The position numbers were made by a program, and so were the translations under genes. 64,000 bases of DNA from Saxidomus purpurata (taxonomy: Eukaryota; Mollusca; Bivalvia; Venerida; Veneridae), in NCBI GenBank assembly GCA_022818135.1, contig JAFMSR010000002.1:49322801-49386800 (forward strand), read 5' to 3'. Of this stretch, positions 45,344 to 60,300 are shown in pieces (position 1 is the first letter of the stretch; every line of letters starts with the position of its first letter). A model generated the notes under the pieces. It was given only the letters and a program-made list of their open reading frames with translations. It was not told the origin of the DNA and did no database searches.

Positions 45344-48300
45344 CTAAGATAAAGAACAGAAAACATTCTGATAATAATATATAATCTTTATTAAACAAAT
45401 TACAGATCTGGTACCAACTCTTCTGCCCACTATCTCAATATACACATATTAGAAGATATTAGAATTTACTGCCATCAATTCTATTCTGGCTAATATTTCA
45501 AGTTCCAACAAGAGCCATGTTACACATGGTTAATCCCCCCGCTGGGAAGAAGTTACCAGAAGGTTGTACTTTCATACATTTTACTTGGTGAAAGGAAATC
45601 CTTAAAAAGCCGTATAGGTATGGTCATGCTGAGTACAGTTTTCAAGTAAGTGGAAAAAGAACAAGAGCTGTCCATAAGACAGCACGCTCGACTATTGTGG
45701 GTGTTTGCTAATAAAACAAAACTTTTATCAGTGTAATAGCAAAACAAAATTCTGCTAACTATTAAGTATAAACTAGGAAAGTTGAATCATAAAAAAGTCA
45801 AAATCTATAACTATAGATTTAATTTTTGGTAAATTAATTGTTTGATACAAAATTTACCCTGAACACTATTGCAAGGTTTGATATAATTACCATAAGTGGT
45901 TACTGTGATATGTGCATGATAGTACCTTGCATGCAAAACTTTACCAAATTTTCAAAAAGTCAAACAAGGGCCATAATTTGCACTAAATTTAAACAAGAGT
46001 TATCTGTCTTGACTGTGTGACACCTCTTAAGACATTAAAAAGTTTCAAGTCAATATCATAAGTGGTTACTGAGATATGTGCATGATAGTACCTAGCAGGC
46101 AAAACTTTAACCAAATTTTCAAAGTCAAACAAGGGCCATAATTAGTACTAAATTTATACAAGAGTTATCTGACTTGACTGTGTGACACCCCTAGAGACAT
46201 TAACAGAGTTTCAAGTCAATATCACAAGTGGTTACTGAGATATGTGCATGATAGTACTTAGCAGGCAAAACTTTAACCAAATTTTCAAAAGTCAAACAAG
46301 GGCCATAATTTGTACTAAATTTTTTCAAGAGTTATCTGCCTTGATTGTATGACACCCTAAAGACATGAACAAAGTTTCAAGTCAATATCATAAGTGGTTA
46401 CTAAGATATGTGCATGATAGTACCTAGCAGGCAAAACTTTAACCAAATTTTCAAAAGTCAAACAAGGGCCATAATTTGTACTAAATTTTTTCAAGAGTTA
46501 TCTGCCTTGATTGTATGACACCCCTAAAGACATGAACAAAGTTTCAAGTCAATATCATAAGTGGTTACTGAGATATGTGCATGATAGTACTTAGCAGGCA
46601 AAACTTTAACCAAAGAAGCAACGCCGACGCCGACACACAAGTGACTGTAATAGCTCTCCATATTCTCCGAATAGTCGAGCTAATAAGGCAATGAAGAGAA
46701 AGTTTGCAAAATTATATTAATGTTCATTATCAGTATAGGTATGATATTTTTCTATTTGACTAAAAGTAGGCAAGGTAGAGTTATTGTTTTTGCACACTGC
46801 ACTTCCTACCAATGTGCTATGTCAGTGTATTAAGTTTGAAGAAAATCCCTCAAGTACTTTTGGAGTTATGCTCCAGACTTGTTTTTCAAGTAAATCTGAT
46901 AAAGGGGAATAACTCTGAAAGTAGGCAAGGTAGAGTTATTGTTCTTACACACTGCACTTCCTACCAATGTGCTATGTCAGTGTATTAAGTTTGAAGAAAA
47001 TCCCTCAAGTACTTTTGGAGTTATGCTCCGGAATATTTTTTTCAAGTAAATCTGATAAAGGGGAATAACTCTAAAAGTAGGCAAGGTAGAGTTATTGTTC
47101 TTGCACACTGCACTTCCTACCAATGTGCTATGTCAGTGTATTAAGTTTGAAGAAAATCCCTCAAGTACTTTTGGTGTTATGCTCTGAACAAAACTTTTAA
47201 AGTAAATCTGATAAAGGGGAATAACTCTAAAAGTAGGCAAGGTAGAGTTATTGTTCTTGCGCAATGTACTTCCTACCAATGTGCTATGTCAGTGTATTAA
47301 GTTTGAAGAAAATCCCTCCAGTACTTTTGGAGTTATGCTCTGAACAAAACTTTTAAAGTAAATCTGATAAAGGGGAATAACTCTAAAAGTAGGCAAGGTA
47401 GAGTTATTGTTCTTGCACACTGCACTTCCTACCAATGTGCTATGTCAGTGTATTAAGTTTGAAGAAAATCCCTCAAGTACTTTTTGGAGTTATGCTTCGG
47501 ACAAGTAAATCTGATAAAGGGGAATAACTCTAAAAGTAGGCAAGGTAGAGTTATTGTTCTTGCACACTGCACTTCCTACCAATGTGCTATGTCAGTGTAT
47601 TAAGTTTGAAGAAAATCCCTCAAGTACTTTTTGGTGTTATGCTTCGGACAAGTAAATCTGATAAAGGGGAATAACTCTAAAAGTAGGCAAGGTAGAGTTA
47701 TTGTTCTTGCACATCCTACCAATGTGCTTTATCAGTGTATTAAGTTTGAAGTAAACCCTCAAGTACTTTTTGGAGTTATGCTCTGGACAAAACTTTTTAA
47801 AGTAAATCTGATAAAGGGAGTAACTCTAAAAGTAGGCAAGGTAGAGTTATTGTTCTTGCACACTGCCTTCCTCCCAATGTGCTCTGTCAGTGTATTAAGT
47901 TTGAAGAAAATCCCTGAAGTACTTTTTGGAGTTATGCTCCGGACAAAATTGGGACGGAGACACGGACGGACGGACGGAGACCATTACTAATATCCCCTTC
48001 GCCTTCGGCGGGGGGATAAATAAAATAATGTCTGTTACTTTATATTTAAAAGTTATACCTTTTATATTTGTCAAAATATATATTTTAGATTCTTGATAGC
48101 AACTGGGCAGATACACGATTGAGTTCACGCTTATTATACCTAGTTTTAAAACATGAAAACTTGTCTTAAACAATGTGGGCATTTAAAATTGCCAAAAAGA
48201 TCCCAATCCGAGTAAACGAGATTTGACTTACTACGACACTGTCCTGTGTGACCATAAAATTATTTCATATAAAAAGTCAGATGCGCTTACTCACTCTAAA

Positions 48301-51300
48301 TAATATTACAATCCCATGGCACTTCAAGTGATCGCAAATTGACTGCAATCTATTTATTCTTCATTGCTAAACAAGTTCTTACAACCTAGATCACACTTCA
48401 GATGGAGATAGTGGCCCTTATGTCCAGCAAAGTGAAGTTTATTGAAACAAACTGGAAGTTAAACTTTTTCTTTTATTAAAGTGTTACCTTGTTTCTTTCT
48501 TTCTTCCTCTGCCTCTTTCTGCATTTCTGCTATGGCACGATTATCATCCTCCTGCAAATAAACAATGAATGAACGAATGATCAACTTCCAAGGTCATATG
48601 GCATGCATTAAAATCTTTGGATCAAAAATGTAATATGCACAAACTTCATTACATGTTGGAACTATGTTTAACACTGATGTGCGGCCAACTCCTTGGTGGT
48701 GTGAGTCATCACTAGCTCAGGGTTTTACCATGTCTGCAGTGACTTCAGCTCACCAATGGCATCTAGTTGCCTCTTATGATATACACAGGGTGCTACCCAT
48801 GGTGGTTGCAATTCTGGCACCTTTGCCCTACCCCCCGAACCACAAGGGTATGAGACTTTCATCGACATTAGATTCATACTCTTCCTATACATTGGGACTA
48901 TAGAAATATCACTCGGCACCATTAGGATTCTACTAAGGCACTCTCTATTTATTATGTGAAGTTTCAACTAATTACCATAGCTACCATAGTTTTCGGCTTG
49001 CTGCCGACACATTTTCCCAGACAAATGAGTGCATGAATGCATTTAATTCATACACATATATATGCCCTTCCTGGATTATAGTGACATGGATGTAAAAATA
49101 AAGTGAGAGTGTTCTAATTATTTTCCATTTTTTAATTTCATGATCAAGGTGTTCACCTAGTGTAACCAAATGCAATCATTTAATGTTCAATACTGCTTTT
49201 TCACCTTCTCATTCTTTTCTTATCTGGACTTGGCTTTGATTCATGCAGGTAGAAGTTACAGTCCAGACACAAAACTATATATGGACGGATCGAAAGAATT
49301 ATACACAAACCTGTCTATGACCACTAAGAGACTAACATAATATCATTAATTGAATTCTTCTCACTCCAGTATCACAGTTTCAGCTGGGTATGGGGGCTTA
49401 ATATCTACACAACATTATAAAATATTTCACTATTTACCAAAATGTTTTTAAAACAAAATGTTTGCAACAATGAAGAGCAGCGTGAACAAACCTCTGGATT
49501 GGTCCACAGGTTACAAGCCTTGCAGGTGGTACAGTCTTTCCCAGGATCTCTTGGATGACGGCAGAAATGATTGTAATCAATCTGAAAAGTCATACATATC
49601 TCAATACACTGATCAACTCTTCATGCTCTATATAAACTTTTCCAGGAATTCAATGATACTGTAAATCATGAAATATTTGCGAAAACTTAATTTTTGTGAA
49701 TTCATCATTTCGCTGAATCAACGTTCTCTGGAAATTATCGATATTGTTACAACAGTGTGAACCAATGATCTTTGTTTGTGAATTCATGGTCTCATGAATA
49801 GACTCGTAGATAGAAAATTGCGAAATTTTGAATTGGAAATTAAAAGTGATTGACAGTACATTTTGTATTTAGATTATTACTTTACATGAAACATTATTTC
49901 CCTAAATCCTATTTGTCTAAAGATGATATTGTCCACCAGTACATTATTATGTCTAAATACATGAAAACAATAATTCTAACACAATCTGCTACTTCTTCTT
50001 TATAAAAGAGAGGACCAAGATGGCCCTATATCACTCATCTGCGACTTATGACAATATGTGACCAAACTTTAACTCTAAAATATATATAATAAACACAAAC
50101 AATTTGTTTGACCTTGAAAAATTTACATGATGTTTGGGTTGTAAATGTCACCTGCATGGCATACACAAGGTTTTAACCGGTTGACCTAGTTTTTAACGAC
50201 AGATTATCCATATTCATACTCAACCAAAATTTCATCAAGACAATCATACTAAGTTTCATGAAAATCAAATGAATCCAATCCTCTATTGCATACACAAGGT
50301 TTTTCTACAGTTTTACCCCTTGACCTAGTTTTTGACCCTTGATGACCCAAATTCGAAATTGACCTAGATTTCATCAAGGTGATCATACTGACCAAGTTTT
50401 GAAGGTCCAATGAAAAATTCAACCTCTATTACATACACGAGGTTTTTCTATGATTTGATCCCCTGACCTATTTTTGACCCTAGAATAGATGACCCATGTT
50501 TGAACTTGACCTGGATTTCATCAAGGCATTCATACTGTCCAAGTTTCATGAAGATCCAATGAAAATTGCAACCTCTATTGCATACACAAATTTTTTCTAT
50601 GATTTGACCGGGTGACCTAGTTTTTGACCCTAGATGACCCATATTTAAACGCGACCGAGATTTCATCAAGGCAGTCATTTCATACAAGACAGACGTACAG
50701 ACTACAGATGATAGACACCAGGCAATCACAATAAAGAGGAAATGAATCTAAACATTATTTTACAATAACATACATCATGTTTTCCATAATTTGAACAATC
50801 TTGGTAGAACAATCACTGCACTGGAATGTGCTGATAATACATGCATACCGGTACATCCTCTTGATAGTGAAGCAGTATACTATACATAGAGTTTCATTGA
50901 ATTTAAGTCAGTGGTTCCTCAGAAATAGCCTGGACAAGAATGTGCATGGGACAGACGGACACAATTACCATATACTCATGCTGGGGGAGATAATAAACAG
51001 TTCATTCTATGATAGGATGAAACTTACATTTGGCTGCATACAGATTTAGCTACATTTTACCTCCACATGACAAGTCATCTTATTACAACCATCTGACTTC
51101 ATAAACTGTGCCTTACACCTGTGACACACTCTAATTTGGCCTTTGTCATCTTCTCTTCGCTGAAACATTAACAGCATTTTAAACTCATGTGAATTTGTGT
51201 ATTTTTTTTTCTTAACCTAATATCAATTATACTTTAATTAATTTAGAATTGTATATAAACCTAGATGGGTCTTCAGTAGAACACTTGTGCACAGTCCAAT

Positions 51301-54300
51301 GCTTTGTCAGAATAACCAACAATTTTGTGACAAAATGTAACGACAAAAAGGGGATACACACTCTGTCAAATATGACCTTGACCAACAAACTTTGGAGCAC
51401 ATGACCTTTATGTAATAAGCAAGTTAATTTGAAAGTGATATAAATCAATCTTAAGAAACTGGCCAAGTCATAGCAAAATAAATATATAAAGGGGCATAAC
51501 TCGGTAAATATGACCTTGACCTACTAGATGGTTTTGTTGGCATCAAAACCTTAATGTCATAAGCAATCACAATTTGAAAGTTTGATCAATGAAATCTTAA
51601 GAAATGACACAGGATATTAAAATAAAATATTTGTGGACAAAATCTAAGTAATAATAAAGTTGCATAACTCTGTCAAATATGACCTTGACTCTACACAAAT
51701 TTGGCTGATCACAACCCTTTTGACATAAGCAATACAGTCATTTGAAATTTTGATAAACTAATCTTAAGAACTTGCAAACCTATAGCAAAAATCTAAGTAT
51801 AAAAAGGGGCATAACTCTGTCAAATATGACCTTGACCTACAATATGTTGGCGGCATTTTGGTGACCCTTATGTCATAAGCAATACAACTGTAAAGTTTGA
51901 TGAAGAAATCTTAAGAGATGGCAAAGTTATAGCCAACATTAACTTTTCGTGGACGTGGACCGTACGGACGGACAAAGGATCCCTAATTGTCATTTTCTCT
52001 TAGGGTAACAAAAAAAATTGGCTTTTGTACTAGAGACAAAGGCTATGGCCATGAAATTGTGCTATGACATACAAGAGCCACTGGTACAACATGCCCAGGT
52101 TACCAAGCCCTCACCCTGTCAGCCACATGTTTATAACAAAATAAAATCTCTAAAATCAGCCAAGGGAAATTTCAGCTACATTGAAGAAAGGCTACCAGGA
52201 AAATTAGCAAAATGTTCACTATAATTTGTGCTGGCCTGTAGCCACCATGTCTCTGGAAAAACAAAAACAGGTTCACAGGACTAAGGTAGTTACTCATTCA
52301 AGTCTGTTGTTTTCTTTTGAAACATTGTCAATGGTTTAAGGCCAGCAGATATAGCAATCCATGGAAAACCTAGACTTGCCCACTAATGTCCATGTCTTTC
52401 AGACAAAGAGGGTTATAAGGTTGTTCTCTATGTTCACTATGGTCACAAAATGAACTATTGTATAATCTGGCCAGTAAATTTTGGCAGAACATTTCAAGTT
52501 TTTCTTATATGGTTGTAACTGCAACCAGAGTTCAGCTAGATGTAAAGGAATCTAGATTATCATGATTTAGGTATTAAGTTTCAACAACATTGGCAATGCA
52601 TTTCTAGGATGAGTTTACAAATTGGTGATGACAGTCAACAAAATGGGTTATAGGAAAGCCCATATTCTGCTCAGAATAGCTTATAACAACAGCTGTCAGT
52701 AGGACAGCGCGCTGGACTTTTTTTAGTGCTTGCCAATAAAACAAAACTTTGACAGTCAAAGGCAAAACAAGGATCTGTATAAACAAGGGCCTCAAGTAGC
52801 AAGATATAAAGTCAAGAGTTATCAAACTTAAATGTTGTAGATTAATACTTCAAGTGGTTGACATATGTGCATGACAGTGCCAGTTGCACACAAGACTTTA
52901 ACTAGAAATTTCACAGAGTTATCTTTCTCTTGCTAACAGATAGGTCACATGATGGTACATAAGTACTCCAACTTTCAAAGTAATATCTCAAATGGTTAAG
53001 TCAACAACTGGACAAGAATGAAAATTTTAACTGAGTTTCTAAGTCAAAAAGGGCCATAATTCATATAAAATCCTTGACAGAGTTAGCTTCTCCTGCCTAT
53101 GTTTGGGAATAAGATGGTAAACAAATATTCCAACTTTCAAAGTAATATCTCAAACAGTTCAGTCAACAAGAGGACCAAGATGGACCTAAATCGCTCACCT
53201 GTTACACATTTTGTTGACTGTCATCACCAATGTTGTTGAAACTTAATACCTAAATCATGATAAATCAGGTGACTCCCCCCCCCCCCCCTCCCCCCGGTTC
53301 ATGATTTGAACAAACTTGGTAGAGGTCAACTAGACAATACTACATGCCAAATATCTCAGCTCTAGGCCATGTGGTTTCATTGAAATGAAGTATTTTTAAA
53401 GTTTTGCCTGCACAAGCATGTGCATGGGACAGACTGATAAATTGACCATTAACTAATGGTGGGGGATAATTAAACAGTTCATTCTACAATAGGAGACCCC
53501 CTCTAAACAATGGCTACATGCCAAATATCTAAGCTCTACACCCTTTGGTTTCTGAGAAGATTTTAAAGTTTTTCTTAATAGCCTATGTACAACCATGTGA
53601 CCCCATGAAACGGTCAACTTTGATCCGGGGTCATAATTTGAACAATCTTGGTAGAGGTCCCTTAGACAATGCTACATGCCAATTTCTAAGCTCAAGGCCA
53701 GTTAAGTTTCATTAACATTGCCCAGTGGTTTCAGAGATTTCATTTCTTAATCAATATGTTGTACGGATGATAGCCACTTGACAATCATCCATATAAGAAA
53801 AGCTCACCCTAGCACAGTCAGGTTTGCTAAATAGTGCGGACCAATAAAAAAAACTTAAACGAGATTCTAAGTCTATAAAGGGCCTTAATTTAAAAAAAAA
53901 TCCTTGACAGAGTTACCATCTCTTGCCTACAAATTGGGGTAATGATGCAAACAAGTATTCCAAAATTTTCAAAGCAATATCTCAAAGGGTTAAGTCAATT
54001 GTGGATTTTACCCCTATTCAATGAATTTAAGAAAAAGAAGGGCATAATTCTAACAACAAGAGCTGTCAGTAGGACAGCGCGCTCGACTTTTTTAGTGCTT
54101 GCCTTTAAAACAAAACTTTGACAGTTAAGGCCAACTTTAACTAGAATGCCTAAGTACAAATCAAGAAACATTTTCACAGAGTTATCTTCTCTTGCTTACA
54201 GATAGGTCTCATGATGGTACATAAGTACTCCAACTTTCAAAGTAATATCTCAAATGTTTAAGTCAACAAGTGGACAAGCCAATGAAAATTTTAACTGAGC

Positions 54301-57300
54301 CCCTAAGTCCTATGGGGCCATAATTCATATAAAAACCTTGACAGAATTACCTTCTCCTGCCCATGTTTTCAGGATCATGATTTTAAACAACTTTTCCAAC
54401 TTTCAAAGTAATATCTTGACCAGTTTAGTCAAAAATTGGACCCGGGGTGAATAATTTGAACCAAGATTGCTAAGTCGATATAGGGCCTTAAATTTTAAAA
54501 CAAATCCCTAACTAGAGTTACCTTGGTTTGCCTACAGAAGAGTTTTAATGATTGTATACAAGCATTCAAAGTTTAAAACCAAGTATCTCAAAGGGTTAAG
54601 GCAACTATGATCCGGATTTTACCCATATTGAACAATCTTGGTATAGGTCCATAGAAATGCGACATGCAATTCTAAGCTCTAGGCCACAGAGTTATCTACT
54701 CTTGGCCCGTGGTTCATGTAGGACATGATGGTAATCAAATATGTTTAGTTTCAAGGCAATACCGCCAATCAATTTTTGAAATAAAGTCACGTGGTACAAA
54801 GTGACTTAACAAAGCTCAACTACATTCTCTAAGTCAAAAAGGGCCATAATTCTGTAAAAAAACTTTGACAGAGTTACCTACTCTTGTCTGCAGATGGGAG
54901 GTTATGATGGCAAACAAGTATGCCAATTTTCAAAGCAATACCTCTAATACTTTTGAAGCTAGTTGCTGATTTACCACCCTGTTCAAGTACTTTGTCAAAA
55001 AAGGCAAATTCTAGCAAAAACCTTTTCAGAGTTATGTACTCTTGTCTGTGGATTGAAGTAATGATGGTGAATAAGTATGGTAAGTTTCAAAGCAATATCT
55101 GTAATGGTTTTGAAATAAACTGGGGTGGTACGAAAATAACCAAGCTCAATGCACTTTCTAAGTTGAAAAAGGGCCATAATTCTGACAAAAAACCTTGACA
55201 GAGTTGTGTACTCTTGTCTGTTGATGGAGGTTATGATGGTAAACAAGTTTGTTAAGTTTCAAAGCCATACCTCTAATGGTTTTGAAATAAAGTGGGGAGG
55301 TACGAAAAAGTAAACCAAGGTGTGACACCAATGCACAGGCTGTGGAGAGTGGGATAGCTCCCCTTTTCTTTGAAAAGTCGAGCTAAAAATCAATACAAGC
55401 TTGATACTATCATAACTTGTTTAGGTGATGTAAATCTAACCTGTAAGTCCTGTATAATGCTTACAACTATAAACACATCAAATCTACTTACTATGCCAGT
55501 CGTATTTGTGTCTCATCTTTCTTCTCAACCTCGGAGCATCTCTTTCCAAAGTGTTCTTCCCAGTCAACTTGACAATAACGACATGTTTCCTGCAGTAAAT
55601 AAAGCTTCTCTAAATGTATTGTTAAACTTTATCTTTTGTAAAGATATTTAATAACAAGAGGGCTCAGATACCTATACAGTGTGAACCATTGTTTGAGGGG
55701 CACAGACTTGAACTGCTGTTTGAGCAGCATAGACTTGAATCATTGTTCGCAGGGCATAGACTTGAACCATTGTTTGCAGGGCATAGACTTGAACCATTGT
55801 TTGCAGGGCATAGACTTGAACCATTGTTTGCAGGGCATAGACTTGAACCATTGTTTGCAGGGCATAGACTTGAACCATTGTTTGCAGGGCATAGACTTGA
55901 ACCATTGTTTGCAGGGCATAGACTTGAACCATTGTTTGCAGGGCATAGACTTGAACCATTGTTTGGGGGCACAGACTTAAACCACTGTTTGAGGGGCATA
56001 GACTTGAACCATTGTTTGGGGGCACAGACTTGAACCACTATTTGCAGGGCACAGACTTGAATCATTCTTTGCAGGCACAGACTTGAACCACTGTTTGAAC
56101 AGCATAGACTTGAACCATTGTTTGCATGCACAGACTTAAACCAATATTTGCAGGGCACAGACTTGAATAATTTTTTGCTGGCACAGATTTTCACTGATTT
56201 TATTGTTAGGTTGATCTATGAATTTAACATCCCTACACAAATCATCTGACATTACCATTTTCTACAAACAATTTAACTGCTACTTAAGTGCATAGTCACC
56301 TGGTAAGGGGTTAATACTCCCCACTTATTTGCTGGGCACTATAGCAGCATTCTATTGGACACAATAATTACTGTAGTACTCTAGATTTCAAATCTGTTAG
56401 GGGCATAGTTGTACATGTGGGGCTTACATTGAACTTTGCAGGCACGGACGAACCATGTTACACACACGAATCACTTTAAGGGAATGACTGATGCTACTTG
56501 AGTCAAGACTTGAATCATGATTCCAGAGGCACAGACTTGAACCACTGTTTGATTGGATACTCGGAACATTTTTCGGGCTTAACAACAATATTATAAATAG
56601 ATGTCTTATTACAACGTTAAAGCTGAATCGAACACCCTTTAAGTCCTTAATTATTGTTAATTTACAGTAAAAATACAGAATGTACAGAATAGTACAAACA
56701 TAGTTAAATAGCGGCAGACATACTTATTTGACATTTATAATTAACCATGTTGTAAAGAATCTCCAGACTGGAATCAGTCGTTTCGGGCAAAGTTGAACTA
56801 CTACCTAGCCACTGCCATAATTTTTACAGTTACAGTGAGCACCTTGAACCAATTTTTACACAGAAGCAATTTGCAATTGTTTGAATTCGCATATCCTTGT
56901 GTGTGTAGACCTGGTGTAAATCTTGCACCATATGCAGAACGCCGACTTGTTCTGTTTTACCTGAAGTCAACATTTCATTTTCCCTCAAATATCTCTGTGA
57001 GAAAAGATAAAAAATGTAACAAAAAGATAGTTTAGTTAATTGAAATAATGATTTTTCTATTTCATCAATTTAACTACGATCTTTGAGACAATAATATGAC
57101 ATAATACTGCGTTTAGGGTCATAGCTTGAACCATATTTCCATGCAACTTAGCCACCGGCACTGTCTCGAACCACTTTTATATCATTGTCTTGAACCATGT
57201 TCATCACACAGAACGAACGATGCGTTACACTATACAGAATCTAAATGATGGGCACGATGAATGCACGAACAATAAACCCACTATGAATGCAAATGGAATG

Positions 57301-60300
57301 CATGATACACGCATGATACACGAAGATTTTGCAAAGTTACACGTGAGCACCACTGTATTCAAGATAATTTTACATGTTTTTTTTTTACTTTCTTGTTACA
57401 TGCAACAGGAAGGGCACATACTTAAGCCAACAAATTTCCATGATGTTTCCATGATATTTTTATGTTTTGTGATAATTTTAAGCATGGACAGAGTTAATGT
57501 ACAGTGTTTAATGTTGAAATAAAAAAGATAGTTTGAAAACTTGTGCCAAGAAAATTGCTAATCATACTTTATCCCATTTGTAGGTATTTATGTAACATAC
57601 TTTACAAGAGCTGTCAGTAGGACAGCGCGCTCGACTTTTTTAGTGCTTGCCAATAAAACAAAACTTTGACAGTTAAGGGCACACAAGACTTTAACTAAGA
57701 ATTTCTAAGTACAAATCAAGAAACATTTTTACAGAGTTATATTCTCTTGCTTACAGATAGGTCTCATGATGGTTCATAAGTACTCTAACTTTCAAAGTAA
57801 TATCTCAAATGGTTAAGTCAACAAGTGGACCCCAGGTTTCTAAGTCAAAAAGGGCCATAATTCATATAAAATCCTTGACAGAATTACCTTCTCCTGCCCA
57901 TGTTTTGGAATCATGATGGTAAACAAGTATTCCAACTTTCAAAGTAATATCAGGACACAGTTTAGTCAACAAAGTGGACTTGTATGAAAAACTTAACCAA
58001 GATTCTAAGTTGATAACAGGGCCTTAATTTTGTGGGAAAACAAATCCCGTTGACAGAGTTACCTTCTCTTGCCTACAGATGGGGGAACTGATTTAAACAA
58101 GCATTCAAAGTTTCAAAGCAATATCTCAAAGGGTTAAGGCAATAAGTGGATTTTACCCATATTCATTGTATTTTTTAAATAAAAAAAGGGGCATAATTCT
58201 GTACAAAAATCTTGACAGAAATATGTACTCTTGTCTGTTGATGAAGGTCATGATGGTAAACAAGTATGGTTAGTTTCAAAGCAATACCTCCAATGGTTTT
58301 GAAATAAAGTGAGGTGGTATCAAAAAACTTAACCAGAGCTCAATACACTTTCTTAAGTCAAAGAAGGGCCATAATTCTGTCAAAAATCTTGACAGAGTTA
58401 TGTACTTTTGTCTGTAGATGGAGGTTATGCATGGTAAACAAGTATGGTAAGTTTACAGCCATACCTCTAATACTTTTGAAATAAAGAGGGGTGGTACGAA
58501 AAACTTAACCAAGGTGTGCTAACATGCCTAATCCCATTTGTAGGATAGCTCCCCTTTTCATAGAAAAGTCGAGCTAAAAATGAATTACCAAATGATTTTC
58601 TTTAATCAGGAAAAATTGCCTTTTTATAATTCAAAAGATCATCTAGTGCAATTGTCCAGGAGTTTTGTTCCAAAAAATTTCTGGGTATTTTCAGAAATTC
58701 TATGTTTTTTCCATGATAAAACTATTAATTTTTGGTTTCTGTGAGTTTTCCTCTGTGTAAATCAAATTTTATGTGCATACTACAACACATTAATCTATAA
58801 CAAATACTCCTGTTTTTCTTAAAGATGAAAGTATGCCATTGTTGAAGCTTATCATTACTTCAACAACACAGTACACCTGTGTAAAACTTGAGGGACTAAA
58901 TCTAATCACTCACTGAGGAAAAATGAAAAACTTAAACATGAAATTCCCATACAAGAACAGGTCAGATATGTTATTGCTTCCGTGATCCTGCCCTTCAGCA
59001 CATGATTGCAAACACAAAGTGTAGTATTATAAAGGTGAAAGTACAACACTGACCTTTTGACAATGATCACTCTGACATCTGAAAACTCTATCATCAGGGT
59101 CCATGAATGCTCGGAAATCACAATGTGGACATCTACAATTACAAAAATGCTCCTTCAGTTCTTTACGTTCTTATTTGCTAATCTCATAATACAGTCCTCA
59201 TTGCCATTGTCTCTTGTGTAGACATTTCTTGTTGTCTCCTTTTTTTACACTAATCAAGGAGTCAGATAAAGGGAAACATCAATACTCTGGTTTCAATGTG
59301 TTGTAACAAATATCTTGTGCTTACAAACTCCATACTGTACTTTGGTATATTTTAGACATGGTCAATCATTTGCCTATTTTGCCACCATTAAGGAATGAAG
59401 AAAAATAAAACACACAAAAATACATCTAGGTTAAAAATTAGACATCTTGTAAAACCATCTATTTTAAAAATACACATTACCTTTGTCATACCACATTATT
59501 GACTGAGAGAAAGAAGCTCAGTAAACTCACCAAGTTGGGACATGTTGTCAATGTTCAGAAAAAGATCTCATATGAAAACCATTTAGTCATATAGGTGAAA
59601 TAGCGCAGGCATCGTAAAATTTGATAAATCAAGGATGGCAACTCCTCTATAAACAAGAGATGTTTGTGAAACATGTATGCCCTACTGACAGCAGCTAGTT
59701 AGCCAAGTAGTTGTTTTGCAATAAAGGACACCATGACTTTGAACTGTTGATCTCAAAATCAATGGGGGTTATCTACTTGTCATGACCAACTAACCTAACA
59801 AATTTCAGGACAATAGGCCCAAGCATTCTCAAGTTTTTGATTCGGACAAGATTTTTGTGTTAACAGTCACCATCCTTTACACTCTAGATATGGTCATTTT
59901 AAAGGTATGTATGACAACCCATGACTGACAGACCAGGATGGCTTGAACTACCAATGTCTCAAACTCAAATCAACGGCCCTTTCAAATTCAAGCGAACAAA
60001 GTTTGACTGTATATCCATCAACCCTTTTCTTTAATTATTTTGGACCTTAAATTCATCAAAATCTGCAGCTCATGTAACACTCCCACCAAATTATAATTAC
60101 TTGATCAGATCTCCCAAGTCAGCAAGGTTAAGGTTCTCTTCCGTGACTCTGTCTTCGTACTTCTCAAAAATTTCTGCTGGTAGAGCTTTCATAAGCTGAC
60201 CTGAAAATGAAATTGTGAAGCTTTGGTGAAGCCTCTTCATAAACCTGGTAATTGTCTACACCAAACCCAACAAAATATATTGTGTACCACACCATCAGCA

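Noticed and set aside
47631..47990. 119-codon frame in the 150-bp tandem array
   Set aside because: Lies wholly in repeat units and the closing linker; other units break the frame.
53270..53296. C-rich tract as a possible G-quadruplex
   Set aside because: A plain homopolymer inside a repeat; its length is likely imprecise in the assembly, so no structure is claimed.
55664..56194. 176-codon minus frame with NNGSSLCPA repeats and other frames with similar repeats
   Set aside because: Minisatellite translation; at least five frames are open at once, so openness carries no coding information.
57190..57522. 110-codon frame in an RNF216 intron
   Set aside because: Starts in a decayed minisatellite unit, low-complexity His/Asn/Met content, no splice support.
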